Source: Actinomycetes bacterium (GTDB lineage Bacteria > Actinomycetota > UBA4738 > HRBIN12). From it: a stretch of DNA of 48,238 nt. The notes under the pieces are model-generated. The model saw only the letters and a program-made list of their open reading frames with translations, ran no database searches and had not been told where the DNA came from. The stretch lies in contig JAJNBA010000006.1 in NCBI GenBank assembly GCA_021155985.1, forward strand, positions 1 through 48,238, in the 5' to 3' direction. The position numbers and the translations under genes are program-made. Positions 33,404 through 42,700 of this stretch are shown here, one piece after another (position 1 is the first letter of the stretch; each line of letters begins with the position of its first letter).

Positions 33404-33611
33404 CGCGGGGCCTCAGCTCCCGAGCGGCGACTTCCGGTGCGCCGCGAGCCGGTGCGTCGGCGGCTGGACCGGTCCCTCTTCTTCGTTCGACCTCCCGGGT
33501 CGTTCCCACTCCATCAGGTGGGGCACCCGCCTGCTCCCCGGTACTTGTGACCTCGAGAGCAGGTCTTCCATCCGTGCTGGCCCGATCCCTGGCCACCTCG
33601 ATCCGCCCGCG

Positions 33612-34880
33612 TCATCCCTCGGATGGTTCCCGGAGGACCCGTCGCCGAAACCGCCCCCGTCCTCCGGCCGTCGGAGGCCGGAACACGATCGCCCACACGA
33701 TCAGGTTGACGGGGTACACGAGGTAGCCGGCCCGAGCCGCCGGCGCGAGCGCGATCGCGGCGACGAAGGCTCCGGCGGCGTGAGCACATGCCTGCGACAG
33801 GGACGGCCCGCGGCCCCGGAACAGCAGGAACGCAACGATGATGACGATTCCCGTCACCAAGAGCACGGTCACCACGGTCCGAGATGACGGGAAGAGGTCG
33901 ATCAGCAGGGAACCCAGCGTCGGCGTCGCGGCCGCCGACTCTCCTTGGCCGAGGCCCAGGGGGAACAGGATCGCGTCCTCCACGAATGCATCCACGTCCC
34001 ACAGGGCGAACGGAACGATGAGGGCGGCGCCCACGGCACTGACCGTGATCACGAACCACCGCCGCGGACGTCTTCGGGGGATCGCGAGTACGAGGAAGGG
34101 GAGCACGAGGATGGAGGTCTGTTTCGTGGCGAGGGCGAGTCCACCCATCACTCCTGCGGCGACGGGCCGGTCGTTCCGCACCAGGACGGCGGCTCCGAGC
34201 ACCATCGCGACCACGGGGATGTCGACCCCTCCGGTCGCGAGGAGCAACGCGCCGGTGGGGAGCGCGAACAGCACCTGGAACGTCCGGAGGCGGGCCTCGG
34301 GCGCGGCCGCCATCCGCAGGAGTCCCGTGCCCGCGACCGCGAGCGCGACCATCGCGAACCAGACCCGGGCATCCGTCCACGCGGCGTGACCCGCCAGCGC
34401 CCTCGGGACGCCGAACGCGAGCATGCCGGGGAGATACGGGAAGTGGACCTGGGTCGCCACGGGCCGATCCGCGAGCGGTCCATCGCGATACTCGGCGACG
34501 TAGGGGTCCCTCGCGTCGCGGAGAGCGGTCGCCGCCTCCTCCACGATGATCACCTCGGATTGCGCGTACGCGCCGGGGTCACCGCCTGCGCGCCGGCTCA
34601 CCGCCAGGGCCATCGGTGCGATCGCGGCCGCGGCGAAGACCACGGCGACCAGGATCGTCCGACGACGGCGGTGCTGCGCCTCGTTCCCGGGGATCCGGAC
34701 AGCGATGAGCGCGATCGCCGCCGCGAGCGCGTAGGGCCAGACAGCGACCCGCCCCCACGACCGCTGGAGAGGGATCCCCGCCGTCGAGGCGGTCAGTCCG
34801 GCGAAGAGCGCCGAGCACCCGTACAGGACGGCGTCCACGATCCACCACCTCGACGACGGCGCCTCGACCGGAACCCGCAC
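33612..34880 (-). CDS. Polytopic GT-C-like (GT87/DUF2029-type) membrane protein
   Basis: This 422-residue protein has about nine or ten hydrophobic helices. The large loop after the second pair contains GGDPGAYAQSEVI and, further on, VHFPYLPGMLAFGVP, a pattern seen in polyprenyl-phosphate-mannose-dependent mannosyltransferase-like proteins. The catalytic Asp would be in GGDPGAY. The donor and acceptor are unknown. GTG 34880 is preceded by TATCGT at 6 nt and no Shine-Dalgarno, suggesting a leaderless message. In the 208-bp spacer to gdhA (33404-33611) I see no gene or clear terminator. Confidence 0.75.
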   Translation of the reverse strand: MRVPVEAPSSRWWIVDAVLYGCSALFAGLTASTAGIPLQRSWGRVAVWPYALAAAIALIAVRIPGNEAQHRRRRTILVAVVFAAAAIAPMALAVSRRAGGDPGAYAQSEVIIVEEAATALRDARDPYVAEYRDGPLADRPVATQVHFPYLPGMLAFGVPRALAGHAAWTDARVWFAMVALAVAGTGLLRMAAAPEARLRTFQVLFALPTGALLLATGGVDIPVVAMVLGAAVLVRNDRPVAAGVMGGLALATKQTSILVLPFLVLAIPRRRPRRWFVITVSAVGAALIVPFALWDVDAFVEDAILFPLGLGQGESAAATPTLGSLLIDLFPSSRTVVTVLLVTGIVIIVAFLLFRGRGPSLSQACAHAAGAFVAAIALAPAARAGYLVYPVNLIVWAIVFRPPTAGGRGRFRRRVLREPSEG

Positions 34881-34886
34881 GACTCA

Positions 34887-34892
34887 ACGATA
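34887..34892 (-). promoter_or_regulatory. Leaderless -10 element of the GT-C-like gene
   Basis: TATCGT on the minus strand lies exactly 6 nt before GTG 34880, fitting the TANNNT leaderless pattern seen elsewhere in the window. Confidence 0.45.
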
Positions 34893-34929
34893 GGGGGCGC
34901 GGTCCGCCGATCCCTGCTATCCATCCGCC

Positions 34930-36030
34930 GTGTCCGACATCGCGAGGAACGAGCGCCTCCTCTTCAACGAGCCGAACATCCGGTACGCGACGGGCGTGAG
35001 CGCGATGCCCGTCTACGCGATGAGCACGTTCGTCCGGTGTGCCCTCGTGCCGGCGGAAGTAACGCCGACCTCTTCGAGCACGGCAACTCGATGCACCGCT
35101 CGGCCCTGCGCGTCCCCGACGTGCGCCGGATGCACTCGTGGGAGTTCTCCTACGATCCGATGACGGAGGCGGCAGCCTGGGCGGGCCAGCTCCTCGCCGC
35201 CGTCCGAGAGCTCCGTGTCGAAGGATCGACGGTAGCCGTGGACCGGCTGGGGTGCGCTCGCATACCCGGCGCTCGCGAGGCGCGGGATCGGGGTCGGTGA
35301 CTCGGCGCCGGTGACGCAGGATGCGCGCCGCGTGAAGACGCCGGAGGAGATGCGGCTGCTCGACGCGAACGCCGGATTGGTGATGGAGATGCTCGCCGCG
35401 TTCGACAAGGCGATCGCACCGGACGTGAGCGAGCGAGACCTGCTCGCGGTGCTCGCCGGCGTCATGATCCGCAGGGGTGGCGAGTACCTCGCCATGAACA
35501 CGGTGTGCAGCGAGCCCAACACGAACCCGTGGGCGCGCCGAGGTGACCGACCGTTGGCTCGAACCCGGCGACCTCGTCTACGTCGACACCGACACGGTCG
35601 GCATCGAGGGGATGTTCTTCTGCGTGTCCCCGGACGTTCCTCCCGGGGGGACACGCCTCCATCGACCGCTCACGCGACGCCTACCGCGCGTCGCACGAAT
35701 GGCTCCGGGGGATGGGCTGATCCGGCCGGGCGTGACGTGCGGGGCTCGCCGAGCTCGCCCCGCCGTTCCCCGAGCCCTACCTCGCCCAGCGCTACGAGTG
35801 CATGGTCCACGGCATCGGCCCCGAGGAGGAGAACCCGAGCGTATGCCATCCACAGGATCGCCGGTCCAACGCGGACACGGTTATCGAGGAGGACATGGCG
35901 CTGGTGGTGGAGCCCTACGCCGGTGAACCGGGTGGACGCGACGGGGTGAAGCTCGGCGATCAGGTCGTGGTCACGTCGGACGGCTGCCGGATCCTATGTC
36001 CGTACCCGTTCTCGACGACGCTCCTGGCAC
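34930..36030 (+). pseudogene. Frameshifted M24 (Xaa-Pro peptidase/creatinase-like) pseudogene
   Basis: Joined fragments read as one M24-family protein of about 365 residues, starting MSDIARNERLLFNEPNIRYATG and ending in PYPFSTTLL. The frame changes at about 35060, 35248, 35535, 35635, 35715 and 35740, with a stop just after 35715. Late fragments keep MVHGIGPEEENPSVCHPQD and ALVVEPYAGE (metal-binding His and Glu). The final metal-site Glu expected in GVKLxDQVVVT is Gly, which supports real decay rather than sequencing error alone. The end is approximate. It lies between the GT-C-like gene (divergent) and the convergent helicase gene. Confidence 0.8.
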
Positions 36031-36069
36031 GACACGCTGGATCGTCCCGGGAGCCGCGGAGCTGTCGCC

Positions 36070-37992
36070 CTAGCCTCCCGCGACGACCGCCAGGATCTCG
36101 TCCGCGTACCGCTCGAGCTTGGCCGGCCCCACGCCGGAGACCGCCGCGAGATCGGCCCAGTCCTTGCACTTCCGCTCCGCGATCTCGGCGAGGGTGCGGT
36201 CGTGGAACACGACGTAGGCCGGAACACCGTCGGCCTGCGCGCGCTTGCGGCGCCAGTCCTTCAGCCGATCGAACAATGGGCCGCCGCGGATCGCGGCGAC
36301 CGGGACGCCCGGCGACGAGGCTCGAGCGGGCCCGGCAGGTGAGAGCTCCATCTCGTCGAGGAACGGGCTCGGCCGTGATCGACCTCTCCGAGGCCAGGTG
36401 AGGAAGAGGTACCGGCGAGCGCGTGTGATCCCAACGTAGAGCAGCCGTCGCTCCTCGCGCGGGTCGGCCTTGGCTCTGCCCGAACGGAACGGGAGCTCGC
36501 CGTCGATCATCCGCGGGAGGAACACAGCGTCGAACTCGAGCCCCTTCGCCCGGTGATAGGTGAGCAGGTTCACGCCGCGCCCGGTGTGCGCGGTGGAGAA
36601 TCGCTGGGCCAGCTCGGCGAGGAACGCCGCCGCGCCGCCATCGGGATGAGTTCCCTGGAACTCCTCCGCCAGGGAACGCATGCGCGCGAGGTCGGACTGG
36701 CGCGTCACCTCCTCGTCGGCATCGGGTGACGCCTGGGGGTCGTATCCGAGCTCATCGGTGATACCGACGACGGCCTCGGCCACGGCAGTGTTCGCGGTCG
36801 CGCGCCGCAACCGTTGCACGACCCCACGCGGTCCGGGTCGCCGCAGGAACGCTCCGTCGCGGACCTGGTACGGGATCCCCGCGGTGGCGAACGCTTCCTC
36901 GAACGGTTCGGATCGAGCGTTGATCCGCGAGAGGATCGCGATCTCCTCGACCGGTACCGCCTCCTCGAGGTGCAGCCGCTGCACAGCCCGCACGACGGCG
37001 GTGACCTCGGCGCTCTCGTCGGGCTCGGCCCGGGCGACCGGGGATGGACCGGACGGTCTGTTGGATCGGAGGGTCTTCCGGATCCCTCCCAGCCGGTTCG
37101 CGAGCCGGTTCGCGAGCTCGAGGATCTCCGGAGAGGATCGGTAGTTGTCTTCGAGACGAACCACCGTCGCGCGCGGGAATCGACGCGTGAAGTCCAGCAG
37201 GTGCTCGGGTGACGCCCCCGTGAACGCGTAGATCGTCTGGTAGTCGTCCCCCACCACGCAGAGGTCATCTCGGTCGCCGAGCCACCGGTCGAGCAGTCCC
37301 GCCTGGAGCGGATTCACGTCCTGGAACTCGTCCACGGTGAACGCGGAGAACCGCGATCGGACGGCGTCGGCGGCATCGGGGTGATCGTCGAAGAGCCGGA
37401 GGGCGAGTCCGAGCATGTCCTCGAAGTCCAGGCGGCCCATCGCGTGCTTGCGACGCTCGTACCCGTCGTAGATCCGCAGCATCAGCTCCGCGGGGATCGG
37501 CGGCTCGTGGTCGCCCAGCTCGGCCAGGTAGCGGGCGGGCTCGATCATCCTGTTCTTGGCCCACTCGATCTCGCTGGCGAGTTCGCGTCGGGGAAGGAAC
37601 TTGTGTGGCGGGGGGAGCGCGTTCGCGAGCGAGGCGATGACCGGAGCCTTGGCGTCCAAGACGTCGGGGAGCGGCTCGCCCGTGCGCGTGGACCACAGGC
37701 GCGAGAGCTGTGCCAGCGCGGCGGAATGGAACGTGCGTGCCTCCACCCCGTCGACCTCGAGCGCCTGGAGTCGTCGTTCCAGCTCACCAGCCGCCTTGTC
37801 GGTGAAGGTCACGGCGAGGATCTGCGAGGCATCGAACGCTCCGCTCCGCACCTGACAGGCGATCCGATGCGTGATGGTGGTCGTCTTCCCCGTTCCCGCG
37901 CCGGCCAAGATCGCGACCGGCCCGCGGAGTGCGAGGGCCGCTTCCCGCTGGGAATCGTTCAGTCCGGCGAGCACGCTCTCGAGGTCGGGCAC
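36070..37992 (-). CDS. uvrD2: UvrD2-like superfamily 1 DNA helicase with HRDC-like C-terminus
   Basis: The protein of about 640 residues is a 3'-5' SF1A helicase. Motif Q/I reads LNDSQREAA and AGAGTGKTTT, motif II VDEFQDVN, motif III GDDYQTIYAFTGA, motif IV LEDNYRSS, motif V NLLTYHRAKGLEFDAVFLP and motif VI LLYVGITRARRYLFLTW. The C-terminal segment (DRTLAEIAERKCKDWADLAAVSGVGPAKLERY) is HRDC-like, as in actinobacterial UvrD2. Start GTG 37992 fits the family and has a TAGGGT element 7 nt upstream; ATG 38049 in the same frame is the alternative. Confidence 0.9.
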   Translation of the reverse strand: MPDLESVLAGLNDSQREAALALRGPVAILAGAGTGKTTTITHRIACQVRSGAFDASQILAVTFTDKAAGELERRLQALEVDGVEARTFHSAALAQLSRLWSTRTGEPLPDVLDAKAPVIASLANALPPPHKFLPRRELASEIEWAKNRMIEPARYLAELGDHEPPIPAELMLRIYDGYERRKHAMGRLDFEDMLGLALRLFDDHPDAADAVRSRFSAFTVDEFQDVNPLQAGLLDRWLGDRDDLCVVGDDYQTIYAFTGASPEHLLDFTRRFPRATVVRLEDNYRSSPEILELANRLANRLGGIRKTLRSNRPSGPSPVARAEPDESAEVTAVVRAVQRLHLEEAVPVEEIAILSRINARSEPFEEAFATAGIPYQVRDGAFLRRPGPRGVVQRLRRATANTAVAEAVVGITDELGYDPQASPDADEEVTRQSDLARMRSLAEEFQGTHPDGGAAAFLAELAQRFSTAHTGRGVNLLTYHRAKGLEFDAVFLPRMIDGELPFRSGRAKADPREERRLLYVGITRARRYLFLTWPRRGRSRPSPFLDEMELSPAGPARASSPGVPVAAIRGGPLFDRLKDWRRKRAQADGVPAYVVFHDRTLAEIAERKCKDWADLAAVSGVGPAKLERYADEILAVVAGG

Positions 37993-37999
37993 CCGGCCG

Positions 38000-38005
38000 A
38001 CCCTA
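38000..38005 (-). promoter_or_regulatory. Leaderless -10 element of the helicase gene
   Basis: TAGGGT on the minus strand lies 7 nt before GTG 37992. It supports the shorter start of the helicase and a leaderless message. Confidence 0.4.
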
Positions 38006-38029
38006 GCATCGGAGCCGTGGCGCCCGGCC

Positions 38030-38043
38030 GTGATCGCGATCAC
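38030..38043. promoter_or_regulatory. Perfect palindrome with CRP-like half-sites
   Basis: GTGATCGCGATCAC is a perfect 14-bp palindrome with GTGA-N6-TCAC spacing, the core of CRP/GlxR operators. It lies in the divergent region between the helicase and the molybdenum hydroxylase genes. Chance occurrence cannot be excluded; if the helicase starts at 38049 it would be coding. Confidence 0.35.
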
Positions 38044-38135
38044 TTCCACGGTCGCACGATCGGAGGTGCATCCTGGCGTTTGCCGGGGCCGCGGGCACCG
38101 ACCATGATGTGCGCCACCGGAACGGAGGCATCGAG

Positions 38136-40409
38136 ATGGCGGTCGGCACCTCGGGAGGCAAGACGTTCATCCGCCCCGACGGTCGGGAGAAGGTGACGGG
38201 CGCGGGGCGCTACACCGCCGACCTCGCGTCCACCGGCATGGCGCATGCCGCGTTCCGCTACGCGGACCACCCTCATGCGAGGATCCTTCGCATCGACACG
38301 ACGAAGGCCAGGGCGCTTCCCGGCGTCGTCGCGGTGGTCACCCAGGGCGACCTGCCCGACGTCCGCTTCGGGGGTCTCGTGCAGGATCGCACCTTGTTCG
38401 CGAAGGACGTCGTGCGGTTCGAGGGCGAGATCGTGGCGGGCGTGGCCGCTCTGACCGAGACCGCCGCGGCCGAGGCGGCCCGGCTGATCGAGGTGGAGTA
38501 CGAGCCGTTGCCGGTGCTGACGGACTTCGTCGCGGCGATGGATGCGGACGCTCCGCTCGTCCACTCCGACTGGTCCTCGTACGAGCGCGATGAGCAGATG
38601 GTGGCCGACGGGAACACGATCTCGTATTCGACGATCGTCAAGGGCGACGCGAACGCCGCGATGGCCCGAGCCGACGTCGTCGTGAAGAGTCGCTACGAGT
38701 CTGACGCTTCACAGGGCGTGCCGATCGAGCCGCGCGCTGTCCTCGCCGAATGGCGTGGCGACGAGGTCACGATCTGGTCCTCGACCCAGGTGCCCTACGC
38801 CGCACGCTCAGGCGTCGCACAGACCCTGCAGATCCCGGAGGCGAACGTCCGAGTGGTCGTCCCGCTCCTGGGCGGTGGGTTCGGAGCGAAGTGCGACCTG
38901 CATTTCGAGGCGCAGGTAGCCGCCCTCGCGCGGGCCGCGCGCCGTCCGGTGCGGCTCGTCTTCTCTCGCCAGGAGGAGTTCCGGGCGATCGCCCAGCGCC
39001 GCGAGGGGATCGTGATGGAGTTCGAGACGGGGGCGATGCGGGACGGACGCCTCGTGGCGCGGAGGGCTCGGCTGGTCCTGGACAAGGGCGCGTACTGCGG
39101 CGAGGGCGGATTCCTCGGGCAGATGGCCGCGATGCACGCGTGCGGCCCGTACGTGATCGAAGCCATATCCGTGGAGTCGTTCCTCAACTACTCCAACCGA
39201 CAGCCGTCCGGCTCGGTGCGGGCGCCCACCGCTCCCCAGGTGTGCTGGGGCCTGGAGCAGCACATGGACGAGGTCGCGCGGGAGCTCGGCCTCGATCCGG
39301 TGGAACTCCGCCGGCGCACGCTGATCGAGAGGGGCGCGGAGGGTCCGACCCGCCAGGTCTTCGACGAGATCGGCGTGAAACAGACCTTGGAGCGCGCCGT
39401 CGAGATGATCCGGTACGACCGCGACCTCCCCGAGGATGAGGCGATCGGCGTCGCCGTGGGCTGGTGGCCCTCGGGGCCCGCTCCTTCCGGCGCCTACATC
39501 CACCTGAACGGCGACGGCAGCGGAACGATCGTGACCGGCGCCCAAGAGAACGGCAGTGGGGCCGTCATGGCGATGCCGACGTTCGTCGGCGAGGAGCTCG
39601 GTATGGAGCCCGAGAGCTTCACTCTGCTCTATCAGGACACCGCGGCGGCGAACTGGGACATGGGCTCCTGCGGGTCGCAGACGACCTTCAACTCGGGTCG
39701 CGCGATCCTGGCCGCGGCAGCCGATGTGCGCGGCCAGCTCCTCGACGCCGCCGCCGCCGAGCTCGAGGTCGACCGCGAGGACCTCGAGCTCGCCGAGGGG
39801 CAGGTGCGGGTGAAGGGCTCGCCCGATCGGTCCGTGTCGATCGCCGATATCGCCGGAGCCGGCACGATCCACGGGAAGGGCTCGGGTGATGTGCCCGAGG
39901 TCCCCGCGGGCGACACCGGCGGATGCGTGGGCCGACTCGGGAGCGAGACGTTCGCCGCCCCCCAGCTGATCACCCAAGCGGCGCATGTGAAGGTCGATCG
40001 CGAGACCGGCGTGGTCCGCGTCCTGAAGGTGGCCGCCGCACACGACTCGGGCGTCATCCTCAACAGGATGGGCGCCGACGGCCAGGTGACGGGCGGCGTC
40101 GTGATGGGGCTCGGCCTCGCGCTCTCGGAGGGAACCGTGTTCGACGACGACGGCCGGCAGCGGAACCCGCACCTGCTCGACTACAAGCTCGTCACCTGCT
40201 CCGACGCTCCGGAGATCGAGATCGACTGGGTGCAGATACCGACGGAGAACGCGGGCCCGCGCGGCTCCAAGGGCGTCGGTGAGCCTCCGCAGGTCCCGAC
40301 CGCCGCCGCGATCGCGAACGCGGTCGCCAAGGTGCTCGGGCGGCGTGTCCGGCAGCTCCCGATGACGCCCGAGCGGGTCTGGGCCGCGTCCGCCGAGGTC
40401 GGGTCGTGA
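38136..40409 (+). CDS. Molybdopterin-binding large subunit of a xanthine-dehydrogenase-family hydroxylase
   Basis: The 757-residue protein has the ald_Xan_dh N-terminal domain (GREKVTGAGRYTADL) and two MoCo-binding domains. VVVPLLGGGFGAKCDLHFEAQVA and GSCGSQTTFNSGRAIL contact the cofactor, and ENAGPRGSKGVGEPPQVP carries the catalytic Glu. The active-site loop reads SGSVRAPTAPQ; it is neither the CoxL form-I AYRCSFR nor the usual AYRGAGR, so this is not CO dehydrogenase and the substrate is uncertain. ATG 38136 has CGGAGG upstream. It overlaps the FAD subunit gene by four bases. Confidence 0.9.
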   Translation: MAVGTSGGKTFIRPDGREKVTGAGRYTADLASTGMAHAAFRYADHPHARILRIDTTKARALPGVVAVVTQGDLPDVRFGGLVQDRTLFAKDVVRFEGEIVAGVAALTETAAAEAARLIEVEYEPLPVLTDFVAAMDADAPLVHSDWSSYERDEQMVADGNTISYSTIVKGDANAAMARADVVVKSRYESDASQGVPIEPRAVLAEWRGDEVTIWSSTQVPYAARSGVAQTLQIPEANVRVVVPLLGGGFGAKCDLHFEAQVAALARAARRPVRLVFSRQEEFRAIAQRREGIVMEFETGAMRDGRLVARRARLVLDKGAYCGEGGFLGQMAAMHACGPYVIEAISVESFLNYSNRQPSGSVRAPTAPQVCWGLEQHMDEVARELGLDPVELRRRTLIERGAEGPTRQVFDEIGVKQTLERAVEMIRYDRDLPEDEAIGVAVGWWPSGPAPSGAYIHLNGDGSGTIVTGAQENGSGAVMAMPTFVGEELGMEPESFTLLYQDTAAANWDMGSCGSQTTFNSGRAILAAAADVRGQLLDAAAAELEVDREDLELAEGQVRVKGSPDRSVSIADIAGAGTIHGKGSGDVPEVPAGDTGGCVGRLGSETFAAPQLITQAAHVKVDRETGVVRVLKVAAAHDSGVILNRMGADGQVTGGVVMGLGLALSEGTVFDDDGRQRNPHLLDYKLVTCSDAPEIEIDWVQIPTENAGPRGSKGVGEPPQVPTAAAIANAVAKVLGRRVRQLPMTPERVWAASAEVGS

Positions 40410-41320
40410 CGAGGACGTTCACGACGGCGGCCACGGTGGAGGACGCGATCGAGGCCCTCGGCTCGGGAGCGCGGCCGATCGCCGGGGGAACCGACCTCGT
40501 GGTCGGGGCCAGGCAGGGGAAGGCATCGCTTCCGGAGGCGATCGTCGCGATCGATCGGATCGCCTCGCTCGGGGGGATCGTCGAGGGTGAAGACGGACTG
40601 CGGCTCGGCGCGCTCGTGACGCATGAGGAGATCGTCGCGAACGACGTCGTCCGTGCGCGGTTCACCGCCCTCGCCGACGCGTCCGCGATCGTCGGCTCCC
40701 ACGCGACCCGCGCGCACGGCACGATCGGCGGCAATGTGATGAACGCCTCGCCCGCGATGGATACCGGCGGGCCGCTCCTGTGCTTCGACGCATCTGCCCG
40801 TATCCGGTCGACGTGGGGGGAGCGGGAGGTACCGCTCGACCAGCTCTGGACCGGACCGGGGACGACCGCGGTCGATCCGCGCGAGTTGCTCGTGGGGATC
40901 GACGTTCCGGCGCCGATCCCGGCGACCGGTTCCTCGTACGTCCGCCTCGAGTACCGGCGCCAGATGGAGATCGCCGTGGTGGGCGTGACGGCCGTCGTGC
41001 GGCTCGACGGCGGGTCGATCGCGGACGCGCGAGTGGCGATCACGGCGCTGGCCCCCACCATCCGTCGTGTCCCGGACGCGGAGGCGGTGCTCATCGGTTC
41101 CGACGGCGCCGCCGACGGGATCGCGGCCGCCGCCCGCGCCACCGCGGCTGGCTCCTCTCCGATCGATGACGTCCGTGGGTCGGCCGCCTACCGAGCGGCG
41201 ATGGCCGAGGTGATCGCTGGCCGGGCGATCTCGGCCGCACTGGCGCGTGCCCGCGGCGAGCACGTTGAGATCCCGGCGAGCTCCTCGACGTACGCCGGTC
41301 TCGGGGGAGCGAGGGCATGA
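40406..41320 (+). CDS. FAD-binding medium subunit of the molybdenum hydroxylase
   Basis: The 304-residue subunit has the PCMH-type FAD fold. RPIAGGTDLVVGARQG is the first flavin-binding loop and GTIGGNVMNASPAMD the second. The C-terminal CO-dehydrogenase-flavoprotein domain follows (EYRRQMEIAVVGVTAVV). It passes electrons from the 2Fe-2S clusters to its acceptor. GTG 40406 overlaps the large-subunit stop, and its own stop overlaps the small-subunit start, so the three are made together. Confidence 0.92.
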   Translation: MTRTFTTAATVEDAIEALGSGARPIAGGTDLVVGARQGKASLPEAIVAIDRIASLGGIVEGEDGLRLGALVTHEEIVANDVVRARFTALADASAIVGSHATRAHGTIGGNVMNASPAMDTGGPLLCFDASARIRSTWGEREVPLDQLWTGPGTTAVDPRELLVGIDVPAPIPATGSSYVRLEYRRQMEIAVVGVTAVVRLDGGSIADARVAITALAPTIRRVPDAEAVLIGSDGAADGIAAAARATAAGSSPIDDVRGSAAYRAAMAEVIAGRAISAALARARGEHVEIPASSSTYAGLGGARA

Positions 41321-41784
41321 AGACGGCCGCCACGCTGACCGTCAACGGCGCCGCCTACCCGGTGGAGCTCGATCCCCATCTGAGCCTGCTCGACGCCGTC
41401 CGCGACCTGATCGGGCTCACAGGCTCCAAGGAAGGATGCGACGACTCCGAGTGCGGGGCCTGCATGATGCTCCTCGACGGCAAGCCGGTGAACTCCTGCA
41501 GCTATCTGGCGCTCCAAGCCGACGGCCGGGACGTCACGACGGTCGAGGGTCTCGCCGAGGGCGACGAGCTGACTCCCCTCCAACGCGCGCTCCTCGAGCA
41601 CGGTGGCGTGCAGTGTGGGTTCTGCACCCCGGGGATGCTGATCTCGGCCACCGCGCTGCTGCGCGAGCATCCGGATCCGTCCGAGGAGGACGTCCGCATC
41701 GCGCTCTCCGGGAACCTCTGCCGCTGCACGGGATACGACGGCATCGTCCGCGCGGTCCGCAGCGCAGCCCGTTCGTCGGCCTGA
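41317..41784 (+). CDS. 2Fe-2S small subunit of the molybdenum hydroxylase
   Basis: The 155-residue subunit binds two clusters. The plant-ferredoxin-type site is [22 protein letters not shown], and the second site is QCGFCTPGM with [10 protein letters not shown]; all eight cysteines are present. Its ATG overlaps the FAD-subunit stop (ATGA). It is followed by an unusually pyrimidine-rich stretch (about 41800-41822) and then the cupredoxin lipoprotein. Confidence 0.94.
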   Translation: MKTAATLTVNGAAYPVELDPHLSLLDAVRDLIGLTGSKEGCDDSECGACMMLLDGKPVNSCSYLALQADGRDVTTVEGLAEGDELTPLQRALLEHGGVQCGFCTPGMLISATALLREHPDPSEEDVRIALSGNLCRCTGYDGIVRAVRSAARSSA

Positions 41785-41868
41785 CCTCGGCTTCGGCCAT
41801 CTCGTTCTTTCCTTCCTCTTTGCCGTCGGTTGAGGCGGATCTGGAACCGCATCGAGCAGCCTGCGTGC

Positions 41869-42642
41869 ATGCGCTCGAAGATCTCGATAGTCGCGCTCGT
41901 GGCGGCCCTCGGCACCGGCGCCTGCTCGGTCGCCGAGGGTGGCGACGGGCTGGCGCCTGCGGTCTCCGCCGATCCGGCAACGACCGCGGTTCCGAGCGGA
42001 TCGGCGCCGGTCGCGACCACCCGGGTGGACCCTCGGCGCGGCGGCCTCGAGCTCGGCTTCGGCGAGTTCGCGATCACCCTGGAGGCCGGCGAGATCCGGC
42101 CGGGGCCGGTCACGTTCGTGATCCGCAACGGCGGGCAGCTGGTCCACGGCTTCGAGATGGAGATCGAGGAGCGAGGAGACACCAGCGGGCACGGCTCGGA
42201 TCATGACGGGCTGAAGATCGAGGGGCCGGCGTTCGGGCCGGGGCAGACGATCCGGATCCGGACGGAGCTCGCGCCCGGCGTGTACGAGATCGAATGCTTC
42301 GTCGCCGAGCACGACGACATGGGGATGCGCGCGACGTTGATCGTCCGATCGGGTGCTCCGCTCGTGCGCGTCGATCCGGGGCCGGCCGAGGGCCAGATCG
42401 AGATCGCCGACTTCGCGTTCGCACCGACGTCGCTCGAGGTGCCGGTGGGGGTCTCGGTGACGTGGACGAACCTCGACCCCACCGCCCACACCGTGAGCGC
42501 GAGCGACGGCTCGTTCGACTCGGGCACCCTCGAGTCGGACGCCCGATTCGAGATCACGTTCGAGCGACCCGGGACGTTCGCCTATCTCTGCCAGATCCAT
42601 CCGACGATGCGCGGCACCGTCCGAGTGGGGGAACCAGGGTGA
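41869..42642 (+). CDS. Double cupredoxin-domain lipoprotein
   Basis: The 257-residue protein has a lipobox (LGTGAC, Cys near 19) and two cupredoxin-like folds. The first (about 60-165) contains [11 protein letters not shown] and [15 protein letters not shown], with candidate His, Cys, His and Met ligands. The second (about 170-257) contains TAHTVSAS and [12 protein letters not shown], a full type-1 copper set. It would be an exported, membrane-tethered electron carrier or copper protein. It follows the hydroxylase genes by 84 bp; whether it accepts their electrons is unknown. Confidence 0.8.
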   Translation: MRSKISIVALVAALGTGACSVAEGGDGLAPAVSADPATTAVPSGSAPVATTRVDPRRGGLELGFGEFAITLEAGEIRPGPVTFVIRNGGQLVHGFEMEIEERGDTSGHGSDHDGLKIEGPAFGPGQTIRIRTELAPGVYEIECFVAEHDDMGMRATLIVRSGAPLVRVDPGPAEGQIEIADFAFAPTSLEVPVGVSVTWTNLDPTAHTVSASDGSFDSGTLESDARFEITFERPGTFAYLCQIHPTMRGTVRVGEPG

Positions 42643-42700
42643 GTCGTGACCGAAGCGGCTCCGATCAGGCCAGTTGGATGGCCACGAAAGGAGAACATCG

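Noticed and set aside
33404-33611. Possible tRNA, based on a GTTCGAC string
   Set aside because: No T-arm pairing, acceptor stem or anticodon arm could be built around it on either strand.
34930-36030. Programmed frameshifting in the M24 gene
   Set aside because: Six separate shifts in different directions plus loss of a metal ligand are not compatible with programmed recoding.
38136-40409. Aerobic CO dehydrogenase large subunit (CoxL)
   Set aside because: The AYRCSFR active-site motif of form I is absent; only general xanthine-dehydrogenase-family membership is supported.
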